Shown: positions 25,071 to 34,721, counted from the first letter of the stretch. The stretch is DNA of 64,000 nt from JAHDDW01 sp964648795 (GCA_964648795.1 CAZYMB010000003.1:122565-186564); one strand, 5' to 3'. The notes: generated from the letters alone by a model not told the origin. Made by a program: numbers and translations.

Positions 25071-26252
25071 TTATGGGTTCTCGATCCGGCATGACGCGGG
25101 CACCCAAACCGTACCCGTAGTTGGCCCAACGTGCTCAACTAAGAATTCAGCCATATCATTTGCGGAAGCTAAGGTTTCAGAACCATCTGCAGAAGTTACC
25201 CGGATACTAGCCAAGTAGCGTCCAGGGAAAACCGGTATGCCGGCTGCAGTAAAACTAAACCACTGACCGTCCGAGGTCAATGTCGTTGACGTTGGCATCA
25301 AAGTCGCGCTTGAAAGTTTCATCAATTCAGCATTTGTAGAGTTCGTGACCATCACTTCAACGTGTGCATCTATCGGAACCGAGGAAGATACTAGGCAGCG
25401 GAAACCTATGTCTTTGTCAGGACTAATGTGGCCGCGTCCGTCGGGGCCATTGACTTCCAGATCCTTGATCTGGACTTCTCCATTGACAACACGATCTCTA
25501 TGTATCTCGTAGCCTTCTGGATGTATCGATTTCCTGTAGATCTCAACAGCCTGGATTGGATCGCCTTGGGAGATGATTTTGCCGTGATCTAACACCACCA
25601 GACGATCACACAGGGCCACCGCTTGATCTGGAGAGTGAGTTACCAGAATCAAGGTTTTCCCCATCTCACGAAACTGCTCTATCTTGGCAATACACTTATT
25701 CTGAAACGCCTCGTCACCCACAGCTAGTACTTCATCTACCAACATTACATCTGGTTCTAGATTTATGGCTACAGCAAAACCTAGTCGTGCGTACATCCCC
25801 GAGCTGTAGTGTTTCACCTGTGTATGAATGAATTCTTCGAGTTCAGAAAACGCCACGATGTCATCAAATATTGCGTCAACCTGAGCAGCCGAGAATCCGA
25901 GCACACTTCCGTTCAAATAAACGTTTTCTTTGCCGGTCAGATCAGGGTGAAACCCTGCACCCAGTTCTAGCAACGCTGCAAGACGACCACGGACACGGAC
26001 TCTACCTTGTGTCGGCCTAAGGGTGCCTGCAATAGTTTTTAACAATGTACTCTTGCCACTACCGTTGTGGCCAAGAATTCCCAGTGTTTCGCCTACCTTG
26101 ACCTCGAAGTCGATATCGGTGAGAGCCATAAATTCTTTGGTCTCCGAACTACGCCAACTAATTACTCTGTCTTTAATAGTCTGGGCTGGCTCAGAGCTCT
26201 TCTTAAAACGTTTCGATACGTTCTCTACTGATACTGCTACTTGGTTACTCAC
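25071..26252 (-). CDS. wzt: Polysaccharide export ATPase Wzt with C-terminal carbohydrate-binding-like domain
   Basis: The 393-residue protein has an ABC ATPase domain (about 1-250). Walker A GHNGSGKST is at 61-69, the signature is YSSGMYARLGFA, and Walker B with the switch region is VMLVDEVLAVGD. A C-terminal beta-rich domain (about 255-393) resembles the Wzt domain that recognises the end of the exported polymer. It would power export through the Wzm-type permease encoded on the opposite strand. It overlaps rfbB by four bases upstream. A C-terminal recognition domain suggests the glycan carries a terminal modification. Confidence 0.92.
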   Translation of the reverse strand: MSNQVAVSVENVSKRFKKSSEPAQTIKDRVISWRSSETKEFMALTDIDFEVKVGETLGILGHNGSGKSTLLKTIAGTLRPTQGRVRVRGRLAALLELGAGFHPDLTGKENVYLNGSVLGFSAAQVDAIFDDIVAFSELEEFIHTQVKHYSSGMYARLGFAVAINLEPDVMLVDEVLAVGDEAFQNKCIAKIEQFREMGKTLILVTHSPDQAVALCDRLVVLDHGKIISQGDPIQAVEIYRKSIHPEGYEIHRDRVVNGEVQIKDLEVNGPDGRGHISPDKDIGFRCLVSSSVPIDAHVEVMVTNSTNAELMKLSSATLMPTSTTLTSDGQWFSFTAAGIPVFPGRYLASIRVTSADGSETLASANDMAEFLVEHVGPTTGTVWVPASCRIENP

Positions 26253-27268
26253 TTCAGGGTCCCAACTCGCTCAATGGCACCTTTGTTAACAAGCGGCTTC
26301 CACCACTCAGCATTGGCTAAATACCACTCAACCGTCGAGCGCAACCCGCTGGCAAGATCAGTCTTTGGTTTCCATCCAAGCTCTGTTTCAATCTTAGATG
26401 CGTCAATTGCGTAACGCTGATCATGGCCTGGTCGGTCGGCCACAAACTCTATTCTGCTCTCAGAGTCAGATGCTGAGGGTTCAATTTCGTCAACGAGAGT
26501 ACAGATTTGTTTAACAAGGTCAATGTTCGAGACTTCGTTATTACCACCAACCAGGTACGTCTCGTGGAGCTCTCCGGAACGCAGCACCGTACAGAGTGCA
26601 TCGGCATGGTCTTCGACATGAAGCCAGTCTCTAACGTTATCGCCCTTGCCATAAACCGCTATTGGTTCTCGGGCTAGCGAACGAAGGATCGTTATCGGAA
26701 TGAGCTTTTCGGGAAATTGATATGGGCCGTAATTGTTGGAACAGTTGGTCACTACAACTGGCATGTCGTAGGTTTCGCCCCAGGACCGCACCAAATGGTC
26801 TGACGCTGCCTTCGATGCCGAATATGGCGAGCGAGGCATATACGGTGACTCTTCAGTGAACGGGGCGTCAGAGCTGGCAAGAGAACCAAATACTTCATCG
26901 GTAGAAATATGATGAAATCGCGAAACGGAGTGCCTTCTGCTCGCCTCCAGCATGTTGAAAGTCCCGAGGACATTACTCTCGATGAAAGCTCCTGGACCAT
27001 CGATGGATCGATCAACGTGTGATTCCGCTGCTAAGTGCATAACTGCATCTGGAGCGTGCGTTTCGAATACTTTGGTCACTTCTTTTTCATCTGTAATGTC
27101 TACCTTCTCGAAAAGGTAGTTCGATTTGGAACTGACCGACTTTACTGACTCAAATGTTGAAGCATAAGAGACCTTATCGATATTGATTACCTCGTCACCA
27201 GAATTCACAAGTGATCGGACAACGGCCGAACCAATGAATCCAAGCCCTCCAGTAACCAATACCTTCAT
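26249..27268 (-). CDS. rfbB: dTDP-glucose 4,6-dehydratase RfbB
   Basis: This 339-residue extended SDR enzyme converts dTDP-glucose to dTDP-4-keto-6-deoxyglucose. GGLGFIGSAVVRSL is at the N-terminus, STDEVFGSL and the catalytic Tyr-x3-Lys (YSASKAASDHL) lie in the middle, and NNYGPYQFPEKLIP is a dehydratase signature. It lies within the same operon as rfbC, rfbD and rfbA and overlaps both neighbours by four bases. Confidence 0.95.
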   Translation of the reverse strand: MKVLVTGGLGFIGSAVVRSLVNSGDEVINIDKVSYASTFESVKSVSSKSNYLFEKVDITDEKEVTKVFETHAPDAVMHLAAESHVDRSIDGPGAFIESNVLGTFNMLEASRRHSVSRFHHISTDEVFGSLASSDAPFTEESPYMPRSPYSASKAASDHLVRSWGETYDMPVVVTNCSNNYGPYQFPEKLIPITILRSLAREPIAVYGKGDNVRDWLHVEDHADALCTVLRSGELHETYLVGGNNEVSNIDLVKQICTLVDEIEPSASDSESRIEFVADRPGHDQRYAIDASKIETELGWKPKTDLASGLRSTVEWYLANAEWWKPLVNKGAIERVGTLK

Positions 27269-28626
27269 TGTGCATCGCCCTCGTTGTTAGGTTTCTGAGT
27301 CTCTTCAAGTGCGATTATTCGTTCTTCAAGATCTCGCACTGTTGATGTTGTTGCTTTCTGCAGGCGATCAACTTGCGAAGCAACAGGTGCGACTTGCCAA
27401 TCGATTAATTTGAGAACAGAACTCTTGAGGCGTGACCTGAGACGTGAAGTTGAAACCGAAGTTGGTCTCTGCAATCGAGGCAGACCCTCTAGGTTTGATC
27501 CTGACCGAACCACAGTTGACTTCGGCGCCCGTGAATTCTGATTCAGCATCGAGACCAGGTCTTCGCCGCTGCTCACTTCGTTAGATGAATCCATTAAAGT
27601 TCTCCTTGCTGAAGTGTTGTCTTGAACCCATGTATCATAGGCCTTTCTCATTTCGGCTTCTAATTCTAGATCACTTGATACTACCCGTGTCTGTGCATCG
27701 CCTTGCCCAGCTAAGCCGCCAACACTCGAAACTATGGTCGGCCGGTTGAAGAGTTTAGCTCTTTCAAGCACACTAGAAGACCAGATCTCTCTGTATGGCA
27801 AGACAATACAGTCAGCTGCTTGAATCCAGGTATCAAAATCATTGTCACTGACATAGCCAACATGTAAATGCGAATTAGATGACTGTGCAACAAGAACCTC
27901 AAGACCATCTAAGTAGTCGGTTATTTCATCAGCTTCAACACGAGCCGAACCAACAATATGAAGCTCTGCTGCCTGAGACGAGATTCTACTCAGCGCCTCT
28001 ACTCCCCGATCAAAACCCTTTTGATATTGAATAAAGCCAATTGACAAAAATATGAACTTGTCCGGCACCAAGCCAAGTGACTCACGCGCCTCGGTGGTAG
28101 AAATCTGAGAAGCCTTAGAAAAGTATTGACCGTGTTCAAATAGATCGATCTTCGATTTATCGAACTCAATCGAATCTGCAAGCTGTTGAGATTCAACCTC
28201 TGAGTGAACAAAGACTTTGTCACTTGCATTCAGAAGCTTACGAAATTGCTTTTTTTCCGTCGCCGAGTTTTCAAACAGACTGTAGACGACTTCATGAATT
28301 CGTAGCTCAAGAGGAACTTTCTTAGCAATACGCGCCCAAATAGCCCATACCAGATACCTCTCAGCTCGGTTCCGACAGCGCCCGTACATTATGTCCGGGT
28401 AAACGTGAAGTATAAACCTTGAGTGGTTGGGCGCTCGTTTTAGAAGTTCTAACGCACCCTTAGCTCCACCTAGCTCGAGGTGGAAATGAGCTGCTGATGG
28501 CTGGGGCGAAAGAACCTCAATATTTGCTCCAGCTTTTGATCGATGACGAACTTCTTGAACGGTATAGCTTGCGATACCGTCGCGGTAAGGCGCATAGGGG
28601 CTAATCACTAACTCAGAAGCACTCAT
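27265..28626 (-). CDS. GT4-like glycosyltransferase with C-terminal amphipathic tail
   Basis: This protein of about 453 residues has a GT-B layout with FLSIGFIQYQKGFDRGVEAL at the start of the C-terminal nucleotide-sugar half and IVLPYREIWSSSVLERAKLF in the EX7E region. The last 90 residues are an extension with a basic LRSRLKSSVL element and a short coiled coil. The frame is open to 28698, but the ATG at 28626 overlaps the upstream stop as ATGA and gives the expected N-terminus (SASELVISPYAPYRDG), so I chose it. The sugar specificity is unknown. Confidence 0.8.
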   Translation of the reverse strand: MSASELVISPYAPYRDGIASYTVQEVRHRSKAGANIEVLSPQPSAAHFHLELGGAKGALELLKRAPNHSRFILHVYPDIMYGRCRNRAERYLVWAIWARIAKKVPLELRIHEVVYSLFENSATEKKQFRKLLNASDKVFVHSEVESQQLADSIEFDKSKIDLFEHGQYFSKASQISTTEARESLGLVPDKFIFLSIGFIQYQKGFDRGVEALSRISSQAAELHIVGSARVEADEITDYLDGLEVLVAQSSNSHLHVGYVSDNDFDTWIQAADCIVLPYREIWSSSVLERAKLFNRPTIVSSVGGLAGQGDAQTRVVSSDLELEAEMRKAYDTWVQDNTSARRTLMDSSNEVSSGEDLVSMLNQNSRAPKSTVVRSGSNLEGLPRLQRPTSVSTSRLRSRLKSSVLKLIDWQVAPVASQVDRLQKATTSTVRDLEERIIALEETQKPNNEGDAQ

Positions 28627-29822
28627 ATTGATCTCGGCTCTTGTGAGGGAAACAGTTTTTCTAAACTTGCCTCCATGTTGTCGAGAATGTCTGACCACTG
28701 GTAGTTGGACAGCACATAATCTCTTCCAGTTTTTGCTAAGTCTTGGGCAGCTGCAGGGTTATTGGCGAATCCAACGATGGCGTCAGTTAGATTTTCTACC
28801 CCGTTGTATGCGTAGCCTGCTTTAGATCTCTCTATATGCCAGGCCACGACAGCGGATCGTGCATTAGCAATAACTGGTGTACCGGCCAACCAGGACTCGA
28901 GAACTGTTCTCGAGAACGATTCTCTGTCGCTCGGCTGCACATAGGCAAGCGCTGCTGCCATTGCATTATTGCGATCTGTGTCTGAGGTGAAACCTACATC
29001 GATTACTCGCTTTTTGAGCTCTTCGGTTAAACCTAACTCGCCAACTCCAGACGTTACCAGCTTGATATCAGTTGAATCTAAGGCTCCAGCGAAGCCGGCT
29101 AGTAGGTCTTGCCAGCCTTTACCCCACTCTCTTCTACCTGCATAGTAAATGAAAGGTGAATCGATACCAAACTTTTCGATGAACCCTTGAGGGTCATAGC
29201 CAGGCGGCACGTCTACTGCTGCCCCCACAATGTCTTGAGATTTCGTGAGATTAAATATCTCGTTAGCTAGCCACGCTTCTGGATCTGTCAGAAACCAGAT
29301 TCCCTTTGCCCCATTTAGAAGTGGCTGATATATGTCGAACCGAGCTTCTGGCTCTTCATGTAAACACGGCATGACGATAGTTTTTGAAGGGTCAATCTGG
29401 CCACAGGCATAGGCTGTCCAGAATTGATATGGAGCAAAAATCAGGCAGCGATAATTATCCATGTTTTCTGAGAGATGATGCCACATCGTGCTCGAACGTA
29501 GGGAATCGTTGGCCCAAAGCTGTTGGTCTTCTACAGGCACATACCCGCCGGACAAAATCCGATCTCCTATGTTCTTTCTCGCCACGCCGGAACTGTCATT
29601 GTCCACCTTGAAGCGCCGAACCGGCACCTCTCCAGACATGTCTAGCCCTGGTGAATATTCGTTACGCCATGTGTAGTGGTCAATAGCACACGTTGTAATT
29701 ATCTCAACCTTGTGTCCACGCTTCGCTAAACCGTGAGCAGCCTCGGCCATAACGGCTTCTGCACCTCCCACAACTTCTGACCCGTAGCGCGGTGGCACAA
29801 ACCCAATAATGTCGCTCGCCAC
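28623..29822 (-). CDS. GT4-family glycosyltransferase
   Basis: This 399-residue glycosyltransferase starts IIGFVPPRYGSEVVGGAEAV, the glycine-rich N-terminal loop of GT4 enzymes. In the C-terminal half it has IYYAGRREWGKGWQDLLAGF and VQPSDRESFSRTVLESWLAGTP (the EX7E motif). It starts with GTG, sharing one base with the TAG stop of the GDP-fucose synthase gene. The context suggests it adds a fucose, rhamnose or related residue to the exported glycan, but specificity is not visible. Confidence 0.85.
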   Translation of the reverse strand: MASDIIGFVPPRYGSEVVGGAEAVMAEAAHGLAKRGHKVEIITTCAIDHYTWRNEYSPGLDMSGEVPVRRFKVDNDSSGVARKNIGDRILSGGYVPVEDQQLWANDSLRSSTMWHHLSENMDNYRCLIFAPYQFWTAYACGQIDPSKTIVMPCLHEEPEARFDIYQPLLNGAKGIWFLTDPEAWLANEIFNLTKSQDIVGAAVDVPPGYDPQGFIEKFGIDSPFIYYAGRREWGKGWQDLLAGFAGALDSTDIKLVTSGVGELGLTEELKKRVIDVGFTSDTDRNNAMAAALAYVQPSDRESFSRTVLESWLAGTPVIANARSAVVAWHIERSKAGYAYNGVENLTDAIVGFANNPAAAQDLAKTGRDYVLSNYQWSDILDNMEASLEKLFPSQEPRSI

Positions 29823-30784
29823 TAGTCGATTCCTCTTACATCAGAGAAATTGTCGTTAAACCAGTCATACGCATGCTTGATGCCTGGCTCAAGGTCGACT
29901 GTTGAATGCCAACCAAGCTCACCTAACTTTGAAACATCTAAGAGTTTGCGAGGCATTCCGTCAGGCTTGTCTGTATCAAACTCGATCTCGACATCTGGAT
30001 AGACAATTTGGCGAACTATGTGAGCCAGCTTTGCTATCGATACATCACTGCCGGTACCGACATTGATGTGTTCGGTCCCGGAATAGTTGGCCATAAGGAA
30101 CAAGCAAGCATCAGCGAGGTCATCAACGTGTAGAAACTCTCTTTTCGGGCTACCTGATCCCCACACAGTCACTGTCTCATCACCATTTTGTTTGGCATCG
30201 TGGAAACGTCTTATCAACGCTGGCAAAACATGGGAGTTCTGTAGGTCGTAGTTGTCATTTGGACCATACAAGTTGGTTGGCATTGCTGTTATAAAGTCAC
30301 ACCCGTATTGCTGCGCATAGAATTGGCACAACTTGATCCCTGCGATCTTAGCTATGGCGTAGCCCTCGTTGGTCGGCTCCAACGGACCCTGCAATAAAGA
30401 GTCTTCGCTGATTGGCTGCTCAGATAGGCGCGGGTAAATGCAAGAGCTACCTAAATAGAGCAACTTAGTTACCCCATTGAGGCGAGCTGATTCTACGACA
30501 GTGGCGTGAATCATCAAGTTGTCGTATAGGAACTCGGCTTGGCGAGTTGAGTTAGCCATAATGCCGCCCACTGTGCCAGCGGCTAAATATACATACTCAG
30601 GCTTGTTAGCGCTAAACCATGCATTGACAGCTGACTGTGACCGTAGATCGACCTCAGAGCGATCTGCGGTCAGAATATTCTCGAACCCAGCCTCAATCAG
30701 GCGCCGGACAATAGCAGAGCCGACCATTCCATTATGGCCAGCGACAAATACTGGTTTTTTTCGATCAAGCTGCGAATATTGCAT
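29822..30784 (-). CDS. fcl: GDP-L-fucose synthase (epimerase/reductase)
   Basis: This 320-residue SDR enzyme converts GDP-4-keto-6-deoxymannose to GDP-L-fucose. It shows FVAGHNGMVGSAIVRRL, LGSSCIYP and the catalytic Tyr-x3-Lys in NEGYAIAKIAGIK, plus PTNLYGPNDNYD, all typical of Fcl/WcaG. It is the first gene of the minus-strand polysaccharide operon. The preceding enzyme, GDP-mannose 4,6-dehydratase (gmd), is not in this window, so it must be encoded elsewhere or the substrate differs. TATTTT lies seven bases before the ATG. Confidence 0.92.
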   Translation of the reverse strand: MQYSQLDRKKPVFVAGHNGMVGSAIVRRLIEAGFENILTADRSEVDLRSQSAVNAWFSANKPEYVYLAAGTVGGIMANSTRQAEFLYDNLMIHATVVESARLNGVTKLLYLGSSCIYPRLSEQPISEDSLLQGPLEPTNEGYAIAKIAGIKLCQFYAQQYGCDFITAMPTNLYGPNDNYDLQNSHVLPALIRRFHDAKQNGDETVTVWGSGSPKREFLHVDDLADACLFLMANYSGTEHINVGTGSDVSIAKLAHIVRQIVYPDVEIEFDTDKPDGMPRKLLDVSKLGELGWHSTVDLEPGIKHAYDWFNDNFSDVRGID

Positions 30785-30791
30785 CTAGTGC

Positions 30792-30797
30792 AAAATA
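30792..30797 (-). promoter_or_regulatory. -10 element TATTTT, near-leaderless, for the polysaccharide operon
   Basis: TATTTT on the minus strand lies seven bases before the ATG of fcl. It is placed to drive the nine-gene overlapping operon down to rfbA with little or no 5' leader. No clear -35 was found. Confidence 0.4.
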
Positions 30798-30837
30798 CCA
30801 CTTCTCGGGCCCTGCAGTACCCAAATGAGCCGATAAA

Positions 30838-30852
30838 GGCGAAATTATCGCC
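30838..30852 (-). terminator. Weak hairpin after the SpoIID/DUF4214 gene
   Basis: GGCGA, five bases, then TCGCC form a 5-bp stem about 34 bases after the stop on the minus strand, followed by TTTAT. It could be a weak intrinsic terminator separating this gene from the fcl operon. The stem is short, so confidence is low. Confidence 0.3.
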
Positions 30853-30885
30853 ATTAGTTCAAGCTGGACAGAATTAGTTGCTTAG

Positions 30886-32739
30886 TTACAGCAGATCAGC
30901 AGCTATCTCGGCAGCTATTGCTATGTCGTCTACTTCTGTAAGTCGCTGTGCATATTCGTTTAGGTCGCCACGAGTGAAGTTGCCTTTACCGACAACCGAA
31001 TTAAGAATTCGTTCAGCCCGCTTGGTTCTGGTTTCAATACCTTGGGTGAAGAAGAACACCATTTCGTGGCGGGAAACTACTGACCTATTCAATAAGTCAG
31101 TCCAGTAGCGTTGCCCAGAGCTATCAGCTTCACGAGACAGAACGTCTCGATACAGGTTTGCTACAAACTCCGAGTTACTGCGGTCAGCTCTAATAAAATA
31201 CTCTTCCAACGAGTAGAAGTATTGACCAATCTCATCTAGCCCGGTGCCATCTCCTAGCTGGTCTACCCAGTATGCCCGGCCGCTTCGGTCAGCGCTGCGT
31301 CGTAGAGTTTTTCTGTATAGGTCATCAATGAGTTCACCACTGAAATGATCATCACGAACTAGTCGACGGGCCACAGCTAAACGCCCATCATTTAGAGCCA
31401 CATCTCTCCAAGTAGCCAATTGGCTGCTGGTTGGCTTTGAGCCTGTAAATGTTTCAAACGCTTCAGTAACGAATGCGTCCTCGCTTCGGTCGATGCCATC
31501 TCCGGCTTCTGAGAAGCTAAACCAATTGGATCTGAATCCGAAGTCAACTCTGACCTGGTCACCGGTGACTGACAAAGAGCGAGATGGGAATATGTAGTTG
31601 GCGCGCAGAACTCGGCCACCGTCAGCGCCTAAGCCGTTGCGCTCAACGACTTCTACCCCGGTTGCTCTTCCTAGACCGTACTTGTCTAGGGTTGAAAGCG
31701 ATACTGTTTCGGTCCATGTGTTGAATGGGTTACCGGCAATTGCGTCACCATCATCTTTTACTGCCGGGAAGTCACCATTTACGGTGTAGCCACCGGTCGA
31801 AGCAGAGAATTCGGTGCGAGCTACTCTGCCGTTGTCGAATACACGGATTATGCGACGAGTTGTCTCGATGGCTTGGTCAGTACGTGAGTGTGTTGCCTGA
31901 CGGAAACCATTTCTGGTTGTGTAGACACCGTCGTAAACCTGGCATTGGGCGGTATCGCAAGTGTCTGCATATGGCTGGAAGCGAGTATCGCCCGCTATTA
32001 CATATGATCTAGCAGCTACAGCTTGAGCTTCTAGTGCTGCAAAGTCCCAAGAGGCCGGTGACTCGTTTGGCACTACGCCTTCTAGATAGTGTTCGATATC
32101 AACGACGTTGACTGTGCGGGCAGCTCCGGCTGAAGATCGAGTTGACCTAACGCTTCCTTCAACCCATACCGAACGACTCGCTCCACATACCTCTAGTAAG
32201 CCGTCGGTTCCAGAAGCGTTTGATACTTTGTGAACGTTGACTTCTGCTTGAGAAACTTGACGAAGCGTAGTCCAGGGACCAGAACAAGAGGCAGAGGTTT
32301 GGATCTCTGTAGTTCCGTTTCCGTTAGCTATGAGGCGAACTGCCCCAGTCGAGACTGTTGCAATTGCTGCTCCAGAATTTGTTCTAAGGCTGAGACTTCC
32401 TGAGCCAAGTTCTACCGTGGTAGGACGATCTGCTGCGAATGCAAGGTTCACTCGAACAGCACTAGGGTCGATGGCACTTGATGAGCCAATAGTTGCCGAG
32501 CTGGTGTTCGAATAGTAGTGGTCAAGGATTTGATCTGATGTCCAACCTTGGCGGGCGTAGCCAAGCGCTCCGTATTGCCCAAGTCCTCGACCGTGACCAA
32601 AACCTCGACCATCGACTTCAACTTCACCGCTTGCCTGAGCGTTAGCTTCAGTTGGGCTTACTAAACCGGCAACAAGTGAAGTGCTTAGAGCGGCTACCAA
32701 TAAGAAGCCAAGTAACCAGATTTTTCTAACAAATTTCAT
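30886..32739 (-). CDS. Secreted SpoIID/LytB-domain protein with C-terminal DUF4214 repeats
   Basis: The frame extends to 32856, but the ATG at 32739 has a GGTGG Shine-Dalgarno and is followed by a signal peptide (IWLLGFLLVAAL). That gives 617 residues. The mature protein begins with a SpoIID/LytB domain: GHGRGLGQYGALGYARQGW near the start and IEHYLEGVVPNE plus LEAQAVAARSYV further on. SpoIID-type domains bind or cut peptidoglycan (lytic transglycosylase in Bacillus). The last 150 residues hold DUF4214 units with repeated YR-x-x-L-x-R-x-AD-x-x-G-x-x-YW patterns. It is probably a wall-associated exported enzyme or structural protein. Confidence 0.85.
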   Translation of the reverse strand: MKFVRKIWLLGFLLVAALSTSLVAGLVSPTEANAQASGEVEVDGRGFGHGRGLGQYGALGYARQGWTSDQILDHYYSNTSSATIGSSSAIDPSAVRVNLAFAADRPTTVELGSGSLSLRTNSGAAIATVSTGAVRLIANGNGTTEIQTSASCSGPWTTLRQVSQAEVNVHKVSNASGTDGLLEVCGASRSVWVEGSVRSTRSSAGAARTVNVVDIEHYLEGVVPNESPASWDFAALEAQAVAARSYVIAGDTRFQPYADTCDTAQCQVYDGVYTTRNGFRQATHSRTDQAIETTRRIIRVFDNGRVARTEFSASTGGYTVNGDFPAVKDDGDAIAGNPFNTWTETVSLSTLDKYGLGRATGVEVVERNGLGADGGRVLRANYIFPSRSLSVTGDQVRVDFGFRSNWFSFSEAGDGIDRSEDAFVTEAFETFTGSKPTSSQLATWRDVALNDGRLAVARRLVRDDHFSGELIDDLYRKTLRRSADRSGRAYWVDQLGDGTGLDEIGQYFYSLEEYFIRADRSNSEFVANLYRDVLSREADSSGQRYWTDLLNRSVVSRHEMVFFFTQGIETRTKRAERILNSVVGKGNFTRGDLNEYAQRLTEVDDIAIAAEIAADLL

Positions 32740-32842
32740 TGTCCACCGAGGATCCGCCGTATTACCTATATCTATCGGCAAACCTGCCCATAGCTTGAAT
32801 GAAAAAGTGACAATTATTCGTCCGAAATGCCTTGTGGCTACG

Positions 32843-33229
32843 ATGGATACGACCAAGAACTACCCAATAGACACCACCCACAAATTTCCCTACCAAACGC
32901 TGAATGTTCGCGCATGGGCTAGGACGCTGCGTCCAGGCTCATTGGCACTTGATGAAACAGCAATTGAAGTCAACTGGCTACCAACCGTGGGGCCAACCAC
33001 AATGGCGCTTATGCGACGACTAGGCCGTGAGCTCGCAGAAAGCTCTAGGTTTCCAATTGACTGCCAAAGCTGGGCAGCCGACCTTGGGGTCGGGCACAAA
33101 GGTGGCTACCACTCGCCTTTCTGGCGTGCCATTCGCAGAGCTGAACGCTTCGGAGTGGTCAACCTTACAGGCGACGAACTGTTGGTCCGAACGAAGCTTC
33201 CACTGTCTCCAAGTCAGCTCACAACCTAA
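32843..33229 (+). CDS. Unknown small protein, possible winged-helix fold
   Basis: The frame is open from 32681, but upstream codons overlap the signal-peptide region of the divergent SpoIID gene. The ATG at 32843 gives 128 residues. The C-terminal 80 residues (LMRRLGRELAESSRF ... FWRAIRRAERFGVVN) look like three helices followed by a beta wing, so a DNA-binding winged helix is possible. I do not recognise the family. It converges with pepA, seven bases apart. No signal peptide or membrane segment is seen. Confidence 0.6.
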   Translation: MDTTKNYPIDTTHKFPYQTLNVRAWARTLRPGSLALDETAIEVNWLPTVGPTTMALMRRLGRELAESSRFPIDCQSWAADLGVGHKGGYHSPFWRAIRRAERFGVVNLTGDELLVRTKLPLSPSQLTT

Positions 33230-33236
33230 GCTAGTT

Positions 33237-34673
33237 TCACCAGTTAACCAAAGCGTCAACCAGCGTCCTAACACTGAAACCAGTTGCACCCTTAGGGTCA
33301 ATTCCGTCTGGCGCTTCATTAAATGCTGAAATTCCTAAATCGATGTGTCCCCATGGAACATCATCCACAAACTCTGACAAGAAAAGGCCTGCCACAAGGG
33401 TTCCACCATATGGCCCAGAACCAATATTCTTAATGTCAGCAACAAACGAGTCGAGCTGAGATCGATAAGCCTCCGGTAGAGGCAGTCGCCACATTTGCTC
33501 ACCTGTCTTGTCCGCAGACTCAATAATCTTTCCGGTCACCTCGTCAGAAGATCCCATTACTGCTGCATAAGAAGTTCCAAGTGCTACTGACGATGAGCCA
33601 GTCAAGGTTGCAATATCAATGATCGCGTCTGGCTTAGCTTCTGAAGCAAGCGAGAGCCCATCAGCCAGCACTAGTCGACCTTCGGCATCAGTGTTAAGAA
33701 CCTCTACCGTCTTACCATTTCTCGCTGTAAACACATCACCGGGACGTTGAGCTAGGCCACCTGTCATGTTGTCAGTTAGTGGGATAATACCGGTTACATT
33801 AATGGGGCATCCTGCAGCCTTCAGCGCTGACATTGCAGCTAGCACTGATGCACCACCGGCCATATCAATCTTCATGACCTCCATACCCTTTGCAGACTTG
33901 ATAGAAAGCCCACCGGAGTCAAAGGTAATTCCCTTACCAACGAGAATGACGTGTGTGGATGACTTCTTAGCTGGAACGTAGCTAAGTTTCACTAGCCGTG
34001 GTTCGTATGTTGAACCTTGATTAACAGCGATAATGCCGCCAAGTTTTTCTTTGACAATGCGAGCTTTGTTCCAGATTTCGCATTTCAGCCCAGAAGATGT
34101 CGCTGTCTTCTTAGCGATAGACGCAAACTTTTCAGGGTAAAGACTGCCTCCTGGTTCGTTGCCAAGATCGCGTGCAAGGTTGACTGCGCTAGCTATTGCC
34201 TCAGAAGCAGATACAACCTTTGAGCCAGCCTCGGAAAGAACAACTAGCTCTGAGGCACCCTTAGCCTTGGTGTGTGCCGCACCTTTGTGAGCCGTATATT
34301 TATACGCTCCAAGTTGTGCTCCCAGAACCACCGAACTCAACGCTTCGTCAGCCTTTGCCTTTCCTAGAGCTTTACCCAAGTTAGTTCCTACCACTGCGCC
34401 CGCTGGAGCAGCTTTAATCAGGTTCGCTGCTGCTAGCCGAACAGCTTGGGCATCAACCTCAGCTGACTCACCCAGTCCAAGTAGCAGTTCATTAGATCCA
34501 CCAGAGCCAGGGACTAAAAGGGTTGAACCGCTTTTGGCCTTAAAGTTAGCTGCTTCAACAAAGGGTTGTAACTTTGCCGGAAGCTTGTCTAGTTTGTCGG
34601 AGTAAACGACTCGGTCAACTAGGTCCACCTTGTTGAGGGATTCTTTTTTCTTACTTACTTTGATTTTTAGCAT
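33237..34673 (-). CDS. pepA: Leucyl (cytosol) aminopeptidase PepA, M17
   Basis: This 478-residue M17 metalloaminopeptidase removes N-terminal residues from peptides in the cytoplasm. The two-metal active site is visible: VGKGITFDSGGLSIK with the catalytic Lys and metal-binding Asp, MKIDMAGGA, and the family signature NTDAEGRLVLADGL. The N-terminal domain is shorter and more Lys-rich than usual. An SD-like GAAGG precedes the ATG, and a TATTCT lies eight bases upstream. It follows the LigD-Pol gene in the same orientation. Confidence 0.95.
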   Translation of the reverse strand: MLKIKVSKKKESLNKVDLVDRVVYSDKLDKLPAKLQPFVEAANFKAKSGSTLLVPGSGGSNELLLGLGESAEVDAQAVRLAAANLIKAAPAGAVVGTNLGKALGKAKADEALSSVVLGAQLGAYKYTAHKGAAHTKAKGASELVVLSEAGSKVVSASEAIASAVNLARDLGNEPGGSLYPEKFASIAKKTATSSGLKCEIWNKARIVKEKLGGIIAVNQGSTYEPRLVKLSYVPAKKSSTHVILVGKGITFDSGGLSIKSAKGMEVMKIDMAGGASVLAAMSALKAAGCPINVTGIIPLTDNMTGGLAQRPGDVFTARNGKTVEVLNTDAEGRLVLADGLSLASEAKPDAIIDIATLTGSSSVALGTSYAAVMGSSDEVTGKIIESADKTGEQMWRLPLPEAYRSQLDSFVADIKNIGSGPYGGTLVAGLFLSEFVDDVPWGHIDLGISAFNEAPDGIDPKGATGFSVRTLVDALVNW

Positions 34674-34721
34674 TGCCTTCGAGAATAGGCGACGTCGCTA
34701 ACTCTTGCATGGACTGCACGA

